64,000 nt of DNA from Pseudohalocynthiibacter aestuariivivens. Its GTDB lineage: Bacteria; Pseudomonadota; Alphaproteobacteria; Rhodobacterales; Rhodobacteraceae. Shown piece by piece: positions 1 to 9,053 of the stretch; position 1 is the stretch's first letter; every line of letters begins with the position of its first letter. The translations under genes were made by a program, and so were the position numbers. The notes under the pieces were generated by a model that saw nothing but the letters and a program-made list of their open reading frames with translations, did no database searches and was not told the DNA's origin. The stretch lies in NCBI RefSeq assembly GCF_011040495.1, contig NZ_CP049042.1, forward strand, positions 1 to 64,000, written 5' to 3'.

Positions 1-15
1 GAATCCCGCGATAGG

Positions 16-438
16 TCATTCGGGACCTGTGAAATCGTCTTGGAATTCGGCGACCCAGTCATCCAAGAGCTCAGACATCAACGTGTCGAATTGAGTTTCA
101 TTGTACTCTTCGAAGTACTGGGCGACCCATTTGGCACGATCGAGCAAGCGCTGCGCGTACGATGTGGTCAGTGCTTCAACAAAGAAGGAGGAATACTCCC
201 CTGCACGGTAGTAGATCCCTTGGTCGGTAATTGAACGCTCAACAAGTTCGCGAGACATGAGTAGATCCAGTGCCGCGTAAACCGCCTTTCTCCTAACCTG
301 TGTCACCGGTGTGGTGATCGGCGTCGATGGATGCAGATCTTCGGGACCATCCAGCAAACTTGTTCTGACGACCAGGTAGTCGAGAGCAGTGAGCCGCTGA
401 ATGTCGAGCTCCCGCGGAAAACTTGCGTGCAGGGCCAT
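16..438 (-). CDS. ABC-3C system middle component (MC2-like)
   Basis: This 140-residue soluble protein resembles the middle component type 2 of ABC-three-component conflict systems. Visible family features are LDIQRLTALDYLVVRTSLLDGP near residues 11-32, the VRRKAVYAALDLLMSRELVE helix (48-67), GIYYRAGEYSSFF, and a C-terminal helix with RAKWVAQYF. The middle component is thought to bridge an SMC-like ABC ATPase and a C-terminal-domain effector. It lies 58 bp downstream of the endonuclease-like gene at 496-1587 in the same direction, so the pair is probably one operon. The ATPase expected third in the operon would be beyond the left edge, which I cannot see. Family assignment is from memory of motif layout. 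Confidence 0.75.
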   Translation of the reverse strand: MALHASFPRELDIQRLTALDYLVVRTSLLDGPEDLHPSTPITTPVTQVRRKAVYAALDLLMSRELVERSITDQGIYYRAGEYSSFFVEALTTSYAQRLLDRAKWVAQYFEEYNETQFDTLMSELLDDWVAEFQDDFTGPE

Positions 439-495
439 AACTGCCCGTAACCCGGTCTCAAGCGCGCCGTTTGAATGGTGATCGGTTCAGGCTGT

Positions 496-1587
496 CTACT
501 TTTTCCATGTCAGCCTTCCATCGTTGGCGAGTTGATGGCAAACGCCTCTTCTGTCCGCCGGCCGAGCGGCTCTATTAAGGGGATGCGCATCAAGAGCCAA
601 GGTCTGAGCCATGTCTGTCACTGCGACAACTCTCGCGTAGCCGTCCGGATGCGACTTGTCATGCGTGTCAGCGACGCCATCGTGGATTTCATCCTGCAGC
701 GACTCGAATGTGCCGGGTTCGGTTTTGTCGCGAACGAACACACGTAGGGATTCAGCGTGAAAAAACGCTTCACGAGAGCGTTTGAGATGGTCGTTGAGAG
801 GCTTCCACTTTGTGATCTCGGACAAGGATATCTGCGCTTCGCCGGCATGGTCCGCATAGGCCTCGAGCAACCGGTCTACGTAGTTCCTTTCGTGGGCTTC
901 GACTTCCTCGGGAGGCATTTCCGACTTCGGCCGAGGCGGAAGTCCGCTACCAAACCGCCTTTGGTGATATCGAGTCTTTCCATGCTGCTCGATCACTTTT
1001 CGTGCTGCAGGAGCCTTGAAGACACGGAAATCGAAGTTGTTCACGTATTTCGAAAAGTCGCCGACAAGTTCGATAACCTGCTTGTCAGTCACCCTTTTGG
1101 AAATGGATCTTTCCCACCCTTCGATGACTTTTTCCTTTAGCTTGGATGCATTGCCCAAAAGCAGATCGAGAGTGGGTGTTGTGCCTTTTGGGGCGATGAA
1201 GAAGCAGGCCTTTGGTGCTTTGTAGTCGCCGCAGAACGAGTACCAGAGAATCTTCCCGATCTCTGGCGCGATGTCGGTGAATCCAAGTGGACGTGCATAG
1301 TGCTTGCACTGATAGTTGTCCCAGTCACCCAAGAAGCAGTCGGCATCCATGAAACCCGCCACGTCGATCCCTTTGTCGCCGGAACCGGTCGGACGAACCA
1401 CATCGGCATAGATCTCCTTCAGCGAATGAACCCACTCATCGACGAATGTTTCCCACTCATCGGAGTCGTAAGTGAAGATCAGCCTTAAAGGATCGATCTT
1501 TGGGCCGTCCTCAAAGCCTGCGGCGGAGAGGGTCGTATCGTGGGGAAGTTCCTTAATTGCGCATTCGAACTCGATCATGGAGACCAA
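496..1587 (-). CDS. ABC-3C effector with restriction-endonuclease-like N-terminal domain
   Basis: A 363-residue protein. The first ~110 residues read as a PD-(D/E)xK nuclease fold of the Mrr type: GSGDKGIDVAGF gives the metal-binding Asp (about D75), followed by WDNYQCKHY giving the Q-x-K signature (about Q93/K95). The remaining ~250 residues are mostly helical and match the idea of the common C-terminal domain that ties ABC-3C effectors to the ATPase and middle component. The likely role is abortive or DNA-degrading defence once the ATPase senses an invader. It is first in the leftward pair with the MC2-like gene. A start at the fourth codon (second Met) is equally possible because no clear Shine-Dalgarno sequence is visible. 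Confidence 0.7.
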   Translation of the reverse strand: MVSMIEFECAIKELPHDTTLSAAGFEDGPKIDPLRLIFTYDSDEWETFVDEWVHSLKEIYADVVRPTGSGDKGIDVAGFMDADCFLGDWDNYQCKHYARPLGFTDIAPEIGKILWYSFCGDYKAPKACFFIAPKGTTPTLDLLLGNASKLKEKVIEGWERSISKRVTDKQVIELVGDFSKYVNNFDFRVFKAPAARKVIEQHGKTRYHQRRFGSGLPPRPKSEMPPEEVEAHERNYVDRLLEAYADHAGEAQISLSEITKWKPLNDHLKRSREAFFHAESLRVFVRDKTEPGTFESLQDEIHDGVADTHDKSHPDGYARVVAVTDMAQTLALDAHPLNRAARPADRRGVCHQLANDGRLTWKK

Positions 1588-1670
1588 TTATCAGATTTCT
1601 CTACCTAAAAGTGTTGTCACAATATCAAGCGTTCCTCGGTGATCAATCTGCAATTTGTAGTGCGATGGGC

Positions 1671-2684
1671 CTAACTTGGAAAAGAGTGATCGCTGCGGCC
1701 TTTGTCTCCACCCGGCAGATAGAACTCCGTAATCCCCCGCTTCCCCTCGGCCCGCCCCAGCTGCACGATGACATCGATGGACTTCCGGATATATTCCCGC
1801 ACCTCGGCGAAGGTCAGCGGTGTGCCAGCCTGCAGCACCATGATCGCAAGCCGGTCGATGGCGAGTTCCGCGGTTTCTGCGTGGATGGTGGAAACCGACC
1901 CACCATGACCGGTGTTGATGGCTTCGAGATAGGTCAGGGCCTCGGCCCCGCGCAACTCGCCGACGATAATCCGGTCGGGGCGCATTCGGAGGGAGGCCTG
2001 GAGAAGGGCGTTGGCGCTGCGTTGCGAGCCGGAACCTCGGTCGGCCAGGAGGGCAACAGTGTTCGGCTGGCCGGGGAAAAGCTCAAAGGCGTCCTCGATG
2101 GTGATCAGCCGCTCGTGTTCGTTGATGTGCGTCAGAAGGTGGCGGGCGAAGGTGGTCTTGCCGGTCGAGGTGCCGCCGCTGATCAGGACGTTGAGCCGCG
2201 CCTCGACCAGGGTCTGAAGTGCTGCTTCAAGGTGCTCTTCTGCGAGACTGGCGATGTTCTTCATCTTCTCGGCGCGGAGGCATCGAGCGAGACAGCCTTG
2301 CCGAAGAGATAGGCCGGGGCGTAATCTTGGATGCTGCCCGAGGCGAAGAGGCGGATGGTGATCGAGGCGCCGCGATCGATGGCGGGCGGCACGGCGACCT
2401 GGACCCGGAGGGGCGGCCCGCATATTCCACCTTGCCGGAGACGAGCGGGTTCTTTTCAGAGACGCGGGCCTTGGCGTCGCCAACGATGGTCTGGGCCATG
2501 TTGAGGGCTGTGGTCCGGTCCACGGTCTGGCCCTCGTGGCGCATGGTGGCGTCGCCTGCGACCTCGAGCCAGACCTTGCCGTCCGGGTTGATCGCGATCT
2601 CGACCACGTCGTCACGCCTCAGCAGATCGCGGAACGGATCGAGATAGCGCTCGAGGTATGAGGCTGGGCTTTCTGTCCGGTCAA
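1671..2684 (-). pseudogene. virB11: VirB11-type T4SS ATPase, frameshifted
   Basis: Hexameric ATPase that energises pilus assembly and substrate transfer. The C-terminal two thirds are clear: Walker A GGTSTGKTT, ITIEDAFEL, and the GELRGAEAL and GHGGSVSTIHA motifs. The N-terminal domain (VVEIAINPDGKVWLEV) lies in another frame. At least three single-base losses are implied: before the first conserved residues (about 2670), in the C run at about 2420, and at about 2285; restoring one C at each gives one continuous VirB11 of normal length. The proposed TTG start overlaps the virB10 stop. As written it cannot encode a working protein; a sequencing or consensus error is as likely as true decay because every lesion is a shortened C/G run. 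Confidence 0.8.
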
Positions 2685-4102
2685 TAAATCACCACATCCC
2701 GATCCACGAGCACGGTGACCGAGGCTCCCTGATCGACATAGATCGTCGGGGCGATCGAAACCTGATCGGCGATGACGGACCCGACCGCATCCTGCAGGTC
2801 GCTGCCGACATCGCCCAGGACGATGCTGGTGGTTTCATTGTTGGCACTTTCAGCCGCGACGGCTGGTGCCGCCCCGATCACGGAAATCAGCGCAGCACCG
2901 CCGAAGCGCTCGGCAAACTTGGTGTCGACGAGACCGGTGAGGCCTGAGCGGCCGAGTTGGTCTCCGCCCACGGCGGCGACTTCCATCGAGGTGCCATCCG
3001 GCGTCAGGACGCGGGTCCAGAGGATCAGGATACGCTTCTGGTGCATGTCGATGCCGGAGCGGTATTGGCCGAAAAGGCGGGAGCCCCGGGGGATCAGGAT
3101 CCGTTCCCCGGAAAACGCCGGAACCGGTTCGGAGACAACCGCCACGACAGACCCGGGGAGATCGCTGTTGATGGCGGTCTGAAGCGCCGCCTGGATGACG
3201 GAGCCTTGGGTCAGCGTGCGCTCGGGATGGGTGAGGCGGGCGGCCTCCTGCACCTCGAGTGGGCGACGCGCTTTGCAGGAACTGCTCATTGCCGAGAGGA
3301 CCGGCCCGCCAGTGCCAGCGACCGCCGGATCGGCCACCGCCGCGCCACTTTGGCCACCCCGCGGATCGTCGGCATAAACAACCGCGGGGGATTTGATCTG
3401 CGCGGTCAAAAGCTCCTCGGCGATCCGTTCGGCCTCGCGCTGGCGCTGCTCTTCTTCCTGACGCCGGCGCTCTTCGAGAAGGCGCTGGTCGGCGATCAAC
3501 CTTCGCGGTCCAACTCTGCCTCAAGCCCCTCACGCTGTGCACGCTCGGCGTCGAGCATGGCCTGCAGACCCTCGATGCGGGTCTCGGTCTGGCGCTGCAG
3601 GTTGGCAAGCTCGGCTTCTTTCTCCCGATAAGTGCTTCCAATGCTGTCTTCTGTTCGTCGAAGGCTTCGCGCAGGTCAGAAACGGCGGACTGGATTTCCG
3701 AATTCCGCGCGGCCTGGCTGGCGGCGAGGGCCTCGCGGAGCTTGGCGATCTCGGCCAGCACCTCAGCGCTTGGTTCCGGGGCAGGGGCGGCGGCACGTCG
3801 AGTGCCTCCTCGACGCGCGATTAGCGCGTCATTGACCCGCTGATCTGTTTCGTCGGGTGGAAACTCCAGCCGCCCGCCAGTGCCGGGGCGGCGGTCCTGA
3901 AAGGTCTCGACATCGGAGGTCTCGAGTGCGCTGTCACCTTCTTGCAACCGGTCGCCAGGAAGTATGCGACCCCGGCGCCGCCAAGGGCGAGGGCGGCAGC
4001 GAGGGCACCGACCCCGAGACTGTTGCCGCGGCGCTTGGATTTGCCGCGCTGGCTGAAGTGATCGAGGCGGTCCTGAAGGTCAGGAGGGGTTTGATCGGCC
4101 AT
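2681..4102 (-). pseudogene. virB10: VirB10-type T4SS channel protein, frameshifted
   Basis: VirB10 spans both membranes and couples ATPase energy to the outer core. The N-terminus (MADQTPPDLQDRLDHFSQRG) is followed by a single membrane helix (NSLGVGALAAALALGGAGVA) and then, in a second frame, a coiled-coil/proline region (EILAKLREALAAS type). The C-terminal beta-barrel domain is intact in a third frame: GSVIQAALQTAINSDLPG, ILIPRGSRLFGQY, VLTPDGTSMEV and the terminal VLVDRDVVIY. Breaks are implied near 3945, 3625 and 3510. Joined, the product would be about 470 residues, normal for roseobacter plasmid VirB10. It sits between virB9 and virB11 as in canonical operons. Confidence 0.8.
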
Positions 4103-4104
4103 GT

Positions 4105-4837
4105 TCAGTTGCTCACGTAGATGGCGCTCTCGTCGCGCCAGGCGCAGATCGCCTCATCACCAATGCGCAGCGTCCAATAGGTGTTCACTCCGAGGACCCG
4201 GACGGTGTTGCCTTGCTGGGTCCAGTTGACCGTGCGCTCACGGCCCTGGTCATCGGCCTTGAAGAGGGCGGGCTGACGACCGTTCTCCGGGAAGACGAAA
4301 TACGTATACCGCCCGTCGTCGTAGATATGGCTGGGACGGAAGTCGCCCTCTCCCGAGACGCGGTAGTTGTAATTGCGCGTGGCTTCAAAGCCCTTGGGCT
4401 GGGTGGCACCTGTCGTGCGGCGTTCCTCGTCGGGGTAGCGGAAGCGGACCTCGAAGAACATGCCGGTGCGGTTCGGGATCGAGTCCTCACGCAGGTGGAA
4501 GGAATAGGTGCGTCGGTTGGTGATCACCGTCATGTTGGTGGAAGCATTGGCCACATGTGGTTTGATCGTCAGCACATTGCCGAGCTCGGGGATCGGATCG
4601 ACCTGGAAGCTCTCGGTGTCGCCGACGATTACCGCATCAAACCGCTCGCCCGCCCCGAAATGAATCGTGGTCGAATGCCTCAGATCAGTCTCGATGCCGG
4701 TAACCTGGTTTTCATTATAGACGGCGGTGCGGATGCGGATGTCAAGTGGGCCGCCTTGCGGCGTGGCCTCGGCCAAAGCGGCAACAGGGAAGACAAGCGC
4801 GACGAGAAGCATGGTGGGAGCGCGGGCAGGATTTCAT
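4105..4837 (-). CDS. virB9: VirB9-type T4SS outer-core protein
   Basis: Periplasmic/outer-membrane partner of VirB7 and VirB10 in the T4SS outer core. The mature part reads through without a break: IRTAVYNENQVTGIETDL, IHFGAGERFDAVIVGDTESF, LTIKPHVANASTNMTVITNR, a linker, NYNYRV, and a C-terminal WTLRIGDEAICAWRDE domain. The hydrophobic stretch LLVALVFPVAALAEA is a signal peptide. The open frame begins at 4812, but an ATG at 4837 followed by a Pro/Leu-rich stretch would give a better signal peptide if two C residues are missing there, which is the same kind of lesion seen in the neighbouring genes. Confidence 0.8.
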
Positions 4838-4842
4838 CTTCG

Positions 4843-5522
4843 TCAGTTCTCCAGGGTCTCGGCGTCGACGCGGTAGGAGGTCACCACGAAGCCCAAGGGG
4901 TTGGCCCAGACGTCCTGAAGGCGCTGGCGGGTTTCGGGTTGGAAGTCGTAGCCGACGGTGGCGACATAGGACCGCGTGACGGTGCGCGTGTCGCGGGGAC
5001 GGCGCAGCGTGCGGGTGAAGCGGACCTGGGCCACGCCGCGCTCGATCTGGTTCACCGACTTGATCACCACCTCGATCTTGGCGTCACGGCCATAGACCGT
5101 GATCGGGTAGTCCTCGTTGGTGGAGGACCAGAGATCGCGCAATGTGCGGGCGGCGTCGCCATCCGAACGGTCGAGCACCGAGTTGATGCGTTGCTCGCCA
5201 TCGGTCAGGTCATAGGTTTCTCGGTCGTCGACGTAAGCGACGAGATTGGCCTGGATGATGGCGTCGCTTTCAGACAGGGTCAGCGCCTGGACGGCGCGAC
5301 CCGGTCCATCTCGCCGGTTTCCTTGTCGACCACGACCACGAAGGTCTCGGTCGATTTGAGCGGAAAGAGGCTCGCGCCTGCGACCATGCCAGCGACGCCG
5401 ACCAACACGCCGGCCGCTGCTACGAACCAGGCGAAGCGCTCGCGCCGACGCGGCCCGTAGATGAAATCCGCTTCAAACGCGTCGCGGTCAGGCGCGGGGG
5501 AACTGGTCACAAACTTCTTCAA
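4843..5522 (-). pseudogene. virB8: VirB8-type T4SS inner-membrane protein, frameshifted
   Basis: VirB8 is a bitopic inner-membrane scaffold of the translocation channel. The N-terminal part (residues 1-75) contains RERFAWFVAAAGVLVGVAGM, the single membrane helix, then ETFVVVVDKETGEMDRV. The reading frame is lost at about 5293; adding one G (plus strand) restores VQALTLSESDAIIQANLV and the periplasmic NTF2-like domain, which continues intact as RDLWSSTNEDYPITVYG ... VRFTRTLRRPRDTRT ... PLGFVVTSYRVD to the stop. This is the cleanest single-base lesion in the cluster. The start used is a TTG; the true start may lie a few codons upstream next to the virB6 stop. Confidence 0.8.
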
Positions 5523-5539
5523 AGTCGTTGTCTTTCACA

Positions 5540-6549
5540 TCAGGGTTTGCGGAAAGCCTTGGCGGCGGAGAGAAGCGCGCCGGGGCTTTGCCGGATCATC
5601 TCGCCGGTCTTCACCACGCCCACATTGGCCATCTGGTTCAGCTCATGCGGGGATTTGCCTGTGACGAGGCGCGCGGTCGCGCCCGTGCCATACTCCCGCG
5701 TGTTCACGAAGCCCTGACGTGCGAGGCCGGTCAGGCCCACGGCATTCGAGGCAATGCCCACGACACCGGTGAGGTTGGAGGCGATATAGGGGACCGAGGC
5801 CATGATCCCGGCGCTGAGGATCAGGATCACGAGAAAGGGCAGGATGAGGCTGACGGTCTCGACATCGCCCGGATCGGCGGAGGCATCGCCGATGGCTTCG
5901 GCGATCGCCACGATGATGCCCGCCGCGCCTGCGGCGGCGACCGGCATGAGCGCATAGCCGATGGTGGCGCGCGTCCAGGCCTCGAAGAGGGATTGGGTCG
6001 GCTTGAAGAGCGAGGTCACGATCATGAAGGGGGCGATCACGATCATCAGCGCGAAGACGATGCGGGCGAAGGCGATAATCCCGGCGGTGACGGCGGCAAA
6101 GACGGCAGAAGGACGAAGAAGATGGCGCCCAGGACCGCGCCGAAGACCCAACCCGCCCGGTCGCCGATCGTGTCGCCATAGGCGGTGATGCGGGCGACCA
6201 TGTTGTCGAGGCTCTCATAGACCCCGGCCTCGTCGCCCGAGCCGGTGAGTGCGAGGATCGAGGCGCCGACGGAGTCGGGCACCCGCGTGACGATGTCATA
6301 GATTTCGCTGAAATTGTCCCAGCTCTGCGCGAATATCCCACCAGCGCCACTTTCATGCCGAAGGCAAAGCCGTGCCGAAGGGCAGGGGGCGGAGTTGCAT
6401 CACCGCGTTTATCCCGAGCAGCACGACGAGGAGTGCAGCCCGGCGGAGATCACGTCACCGACAGCACCTGCCGAAGAGACAAAGCCGTCCTGTGCCACGG
6501 TATCCACCGCGGCATCGACCTGTCCCAGAATGTCACGAATGATCCCCAT
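5540..6549 (-). pseudogene. virB6: VirB6-type polytopic T4SS protein, frameshifted
   Basis: VirB6 is the polytopic inner-membrane component of the channel. The N-terminus MGIIRDILGQVDAAVDTVAQ, a middle block (SVGASILALTGSGDEAGVYE ... GWVFGAVLGAIFFVLL) and a C-terminal block with several hydrophobic helices (GIIAFARIVFALMIVIAPF, IGYALMPVAAAGAAGIIVAI, VETVSLILPFLVILILSAGI) occur in different frames. Breaks are implied near 6440, 6365, 6335 and 6105, each fixed by one extra base in a short homopolymer. Repaired length is about 336 residues, usual for this family. The C-terminus carries KSPHELNQMANVGVV, typical of the cytoplasmic tail. Confidence 0.75.
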
Positions 6550-6973
6550 TTACTCGCACAGGCCTCCGTAACCTGAGCTCCAGCGCGTCGGCCTTGCGCG
6601 TAGAGATCGAGCACCTTGAACGGCAGTGTGGGTTATCCGAGGTCTGAACCGGGGCAGGGCGGTGTGCGCCTGATCCCAGGTGAACTGATCCAGCAGGCAG
6701 GTGCAGGTTCTCTGAAGCGAGTGCTTCCTCGGCGATCAGGATGCGCAGGATCGCGCGGTAGCCGTTGCGCAGATAGGCGGTCTCGGCCAGATCGGCGGGG
6801 GTTTCGGAACGCGGCATGCGTCGGCTTCGTCCCGCGCGATGGCCATCGAGCTGAAGGGTGTATCGCCGAACGGATTCCGTGTTCGGGGTCTGGGCCAGCG
6901 CGCTACAGTGCAGGGCAGCCAAGACAAGTGCTGCGAGACCAAGCGCCTGAACTGAAACCAAGCTGTAGGTCAT
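6543..6973 (-). pseudogene. Small secreted T4SS-cluster protein, frameshifted
   Basis: An exported small protein beginning MTYSLVSVQALGLAALVLAA with a signal peptide ending near ALAQ. The frame carrying ADLAETAYLRNGYRAILRIL further on does not join smoothly to the N-terminal frame; two or more base losses are implied around 6865 and 6690. It sits between the VirB5-like gene and virB6, where some T4SS operons carry a small lipoprotein or entry-exclusion protein, but nothing in the sequence proves that role. The 3' end is uncertain; it probably stops just before the virB6 ATG at 6549. Confidence 0.4.
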
Positions 6974-7741
6974 GGTCGCTCATGGATCCACCGCCATCGA
7001 ACCGGAACTTGCGCTCATCCGCGAGGGTTGCGGCATCGACGACGCCGAGCTGGCCGGCGCTGACGCCTTGCGCGCTTCGAGCCGCCAGATCTGGGTCAGG
7101 ATGATGCCAAGTTCGGCGGTGACGCGGGTGTTGAGATCGACGGCGGCTTTCAGCCCGTCCTGATCGTCGATGAGCCCGACCATGGTCTCGAGCCGTTCGA
7201 GACTTTGCCCGCCTCTTCATGGCTTTCCTGCGCCGCGACTGAGAGCATGCGCTGGCCCCGGCGGAGGCGGCGATGCGGTTGTCGGCGGGCTGATCGGAGC
7301 CGAAGAGTGCTCAGACGTTCCGAGGAAAGCCGCTGCCCGAGAGCACGCGTTCGACCGAGGCTGACAGTTCTGCGCCGGATTGAAGCCGCTCAGAAAATCA
7401 CCGCTCGCCAAGCGATTGCGCGGTGTTGAGGGGCGCGACCAGCTTGCCGCGGAGCGCGCGGAACTCTTCGACAGTGGCGAAGAGTTCGCCCAGCCCGCTG
7501 CCTTCGATGAGCGAGGTCAGTTGCGCCTCGAGGTTTGTGAGCTGCGACAGCTGGGTTTCCAATTCCAGCCGCATGGTGGCGAGTTGCTGCATTTGGACAT
7601 TCAGATCCTCGGCCATGTGCTCGAGTTGTGCCACGAACTGCTGAAGCGCCGATCCGTCAAAGGTCGGCACACCCTGGGCCGAGGCGGGCGAAGCAACCCG
7701 AGTGTTGTGACCGCCGCGACGGTCAGGAGAAGGTGTCTCAT
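6970..7741 (-). pseudogene. VirB5/TrbJ-like pilus-associated protein, frameshifted
   Basis: The ATG at 7741 overlaps the stop of the upstream transglycosylase gene (ATGA). A signal peptide (MRHLLLTVAAVTTL ... ASAQ) is interrupted by a frame change at about 7695. After it comes a helical region rich in Gln/Leu (QQFVAQLEHMAEDLNVQMQQ, LETQLSQLTNLEAQL), then a region with frame changes near 7400-7200, and a C-terminal helix (AAVDLNTRVTAELGIILTQI). This order matches VirB5/TrbJ minor pilins, which are long helical bundles found at this operon position. At least four single-base losses are needed to read it through; the exact end is uncertain. Confidence 0.55.
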
Positions 7742-8847
7742 TCGGGAACTCCCATCTGCATGAAGTCGCGCTCGGCCAGCCGGTCGGCAACGAGGTGCTG
7801 CGCATAGGCCGCCTCGCGCTGCTGGTTGGCGCCATCAGCCGGACGCGGAGATTGAGGATGCGGCCGATCTCGGCCTTGGCGTAGGTGTTGAGCTCCCAGC
7901 CGCCTTGGCATTGGGTTGCGCATCGATCTGCAAGATGATCGCGCGCAGGCGGTTGATGACCTGTTCGGTTGTGGCAGAACTGTCAGCGGCGTAATAGACG
8001 CCCGCCTCGGAGATGCTGGCATACTCGGCGAGCGCAAAATCCGAGGGCGAGAGCGTACCGAGCGCGTCGGCACCGCCCACCACGGCTATGTATTCGTTGT
8101 AGAACTTCGAGATGTTGCGGACATAGCCTTGGGTCTCGGCAAAGGGCGGCACGCCGCCGTATTCGATCACCCGGCCGGGACCTGCGTTATAGGCCGCAAG
8201 CGCATGGGGGATTTTGCCGAAGCGGTTGAGCTGCGTCGTGATGTAACGCGCGCCGCCGCGCAGGTTGTCCTTCACATCATAGCGGTCGACGCCGAGATCG
8301 GACGCGGTGCCGGGCATGAGCTGGGTCAGCCATAGGCTCCGACCGGGCTTTCGGCGGCGACGTTGAAGCGGCTTTCCTGCTTGATCAGCGCCTGGAAAAG
8401 GCAGCGCCACTGGGTGGCCGAAAGACCCGCGCGGGCCACGCCGGGGGCGCCTGCGAATTCGCCGGCCACCTCGACGATCATCATCTCGACAGTCTCGCGG
8501 CCCTCGCCGAAGAGGCGGCTGTTCATCGGGTTTGGATCGGTATTGGGATAGACCGCCGCCACCCCGAAATCCGCATTGCCCTCGAGTGCGCGGATATCGA
8601 AGCCGCGACCGGTGATGGCTGCCGTCATCTCCTCGAGGACGCGCAGCTGGTCGGCCTGCACATCGGCCAGCGTGGATTCGGTCCGATCCTTGTCCTGCTG
8701 GACGCCCAGATCCTCGGCGAGCGCTGTCACCCGCGCGATGGCGCGGCCGATCGCGGAATTGTCCTGCGTCGGCACGCCCTGGGCTTGGGCGGGCAGGGCG
8801 ATAAGGCCGAGGCAGAGCCCGGCGGATATGATTGCGGCGCGGCTCAT
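7738..8847 (-). pseudogene. Lytic transglycosylase-domain T4SS protein, frameshifted
   Basis: The ATG at 8847 overlaps the preceding lipoprotein stop. A signal peptide (MSRAAIISAGLCLGLIALPA) and a ~110-residue helical region precede an SLT-type muramidase core: LFQALIKQESRFN contains the catalytic Glu, then, after a frame change at about 8330, LTQLMPGTASDLGVDRYD, ARYITTQLNRF and LAAYNAGPGRVIEYGG. A C-terminal helical tail (DRLAERDFMQMGVPE) is reached after further breaks near 7905 and 7840. The enzyme would open peptidoglycan for the secretion channel. It is the second transglycosylase of this cluster; the first is at 12010-12708. Confidence 0.75.
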
Positions 8848-9053
8848 TCCGGACGCGGCAGGGGCTCGAAAGTGCAGCCCGGCTTGGCTGCCTGCTGAAC
8901 CGGTGCGCCCATGGTCGAGAAGGACAGGGCGGCGCGCGTCACCTGCGGCGCGCCGTTGCGTCCGAAGCAGGGCGAGGTTTTCTCGGTGTATTTCTCGCAA
9001 GCTGAGAGAAGCCCCGCGGCGGCGCAAAGCATAAGGAGGAGTTTCGAACTCAT
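8844..9053 (-). CDS. Small lipoprotein, VirB7-like
   Basis: A 69-residue precursor starting MSSKLLLMLCAAAGLLSACE with a lipobox (LLSAC), so it should be lipidated and anchored in the outer membrane. It overlaps the virB4 stop (ATGA at 9053-9050) and the next gene (ATGA at 8847-8844), so it is translationally coupled in the T4SS operon. The size and lipobox match VirB7, which stabilises VirB9, but the sequence between is too short to assign with certainty; it could also be an entry-exclusion lipoprotein. The mature part has two further cysteines (SPCFGRNG and KPGCTF). Confidence 0.55.
   Translation of the reverse strand: MSSKLLLMLCAAAGLLSACEKYTEKTSPCFGRNGAPQVTRAALSFSTMGAPVQQAAKPGCTFEPLPRPE

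Noticed and set aside
4213..5460. A 415-codon open frame on the plus strand over virB9/virB8
   Set aside because: No protein family features; it is the mirror of the conserved T4SS genes.
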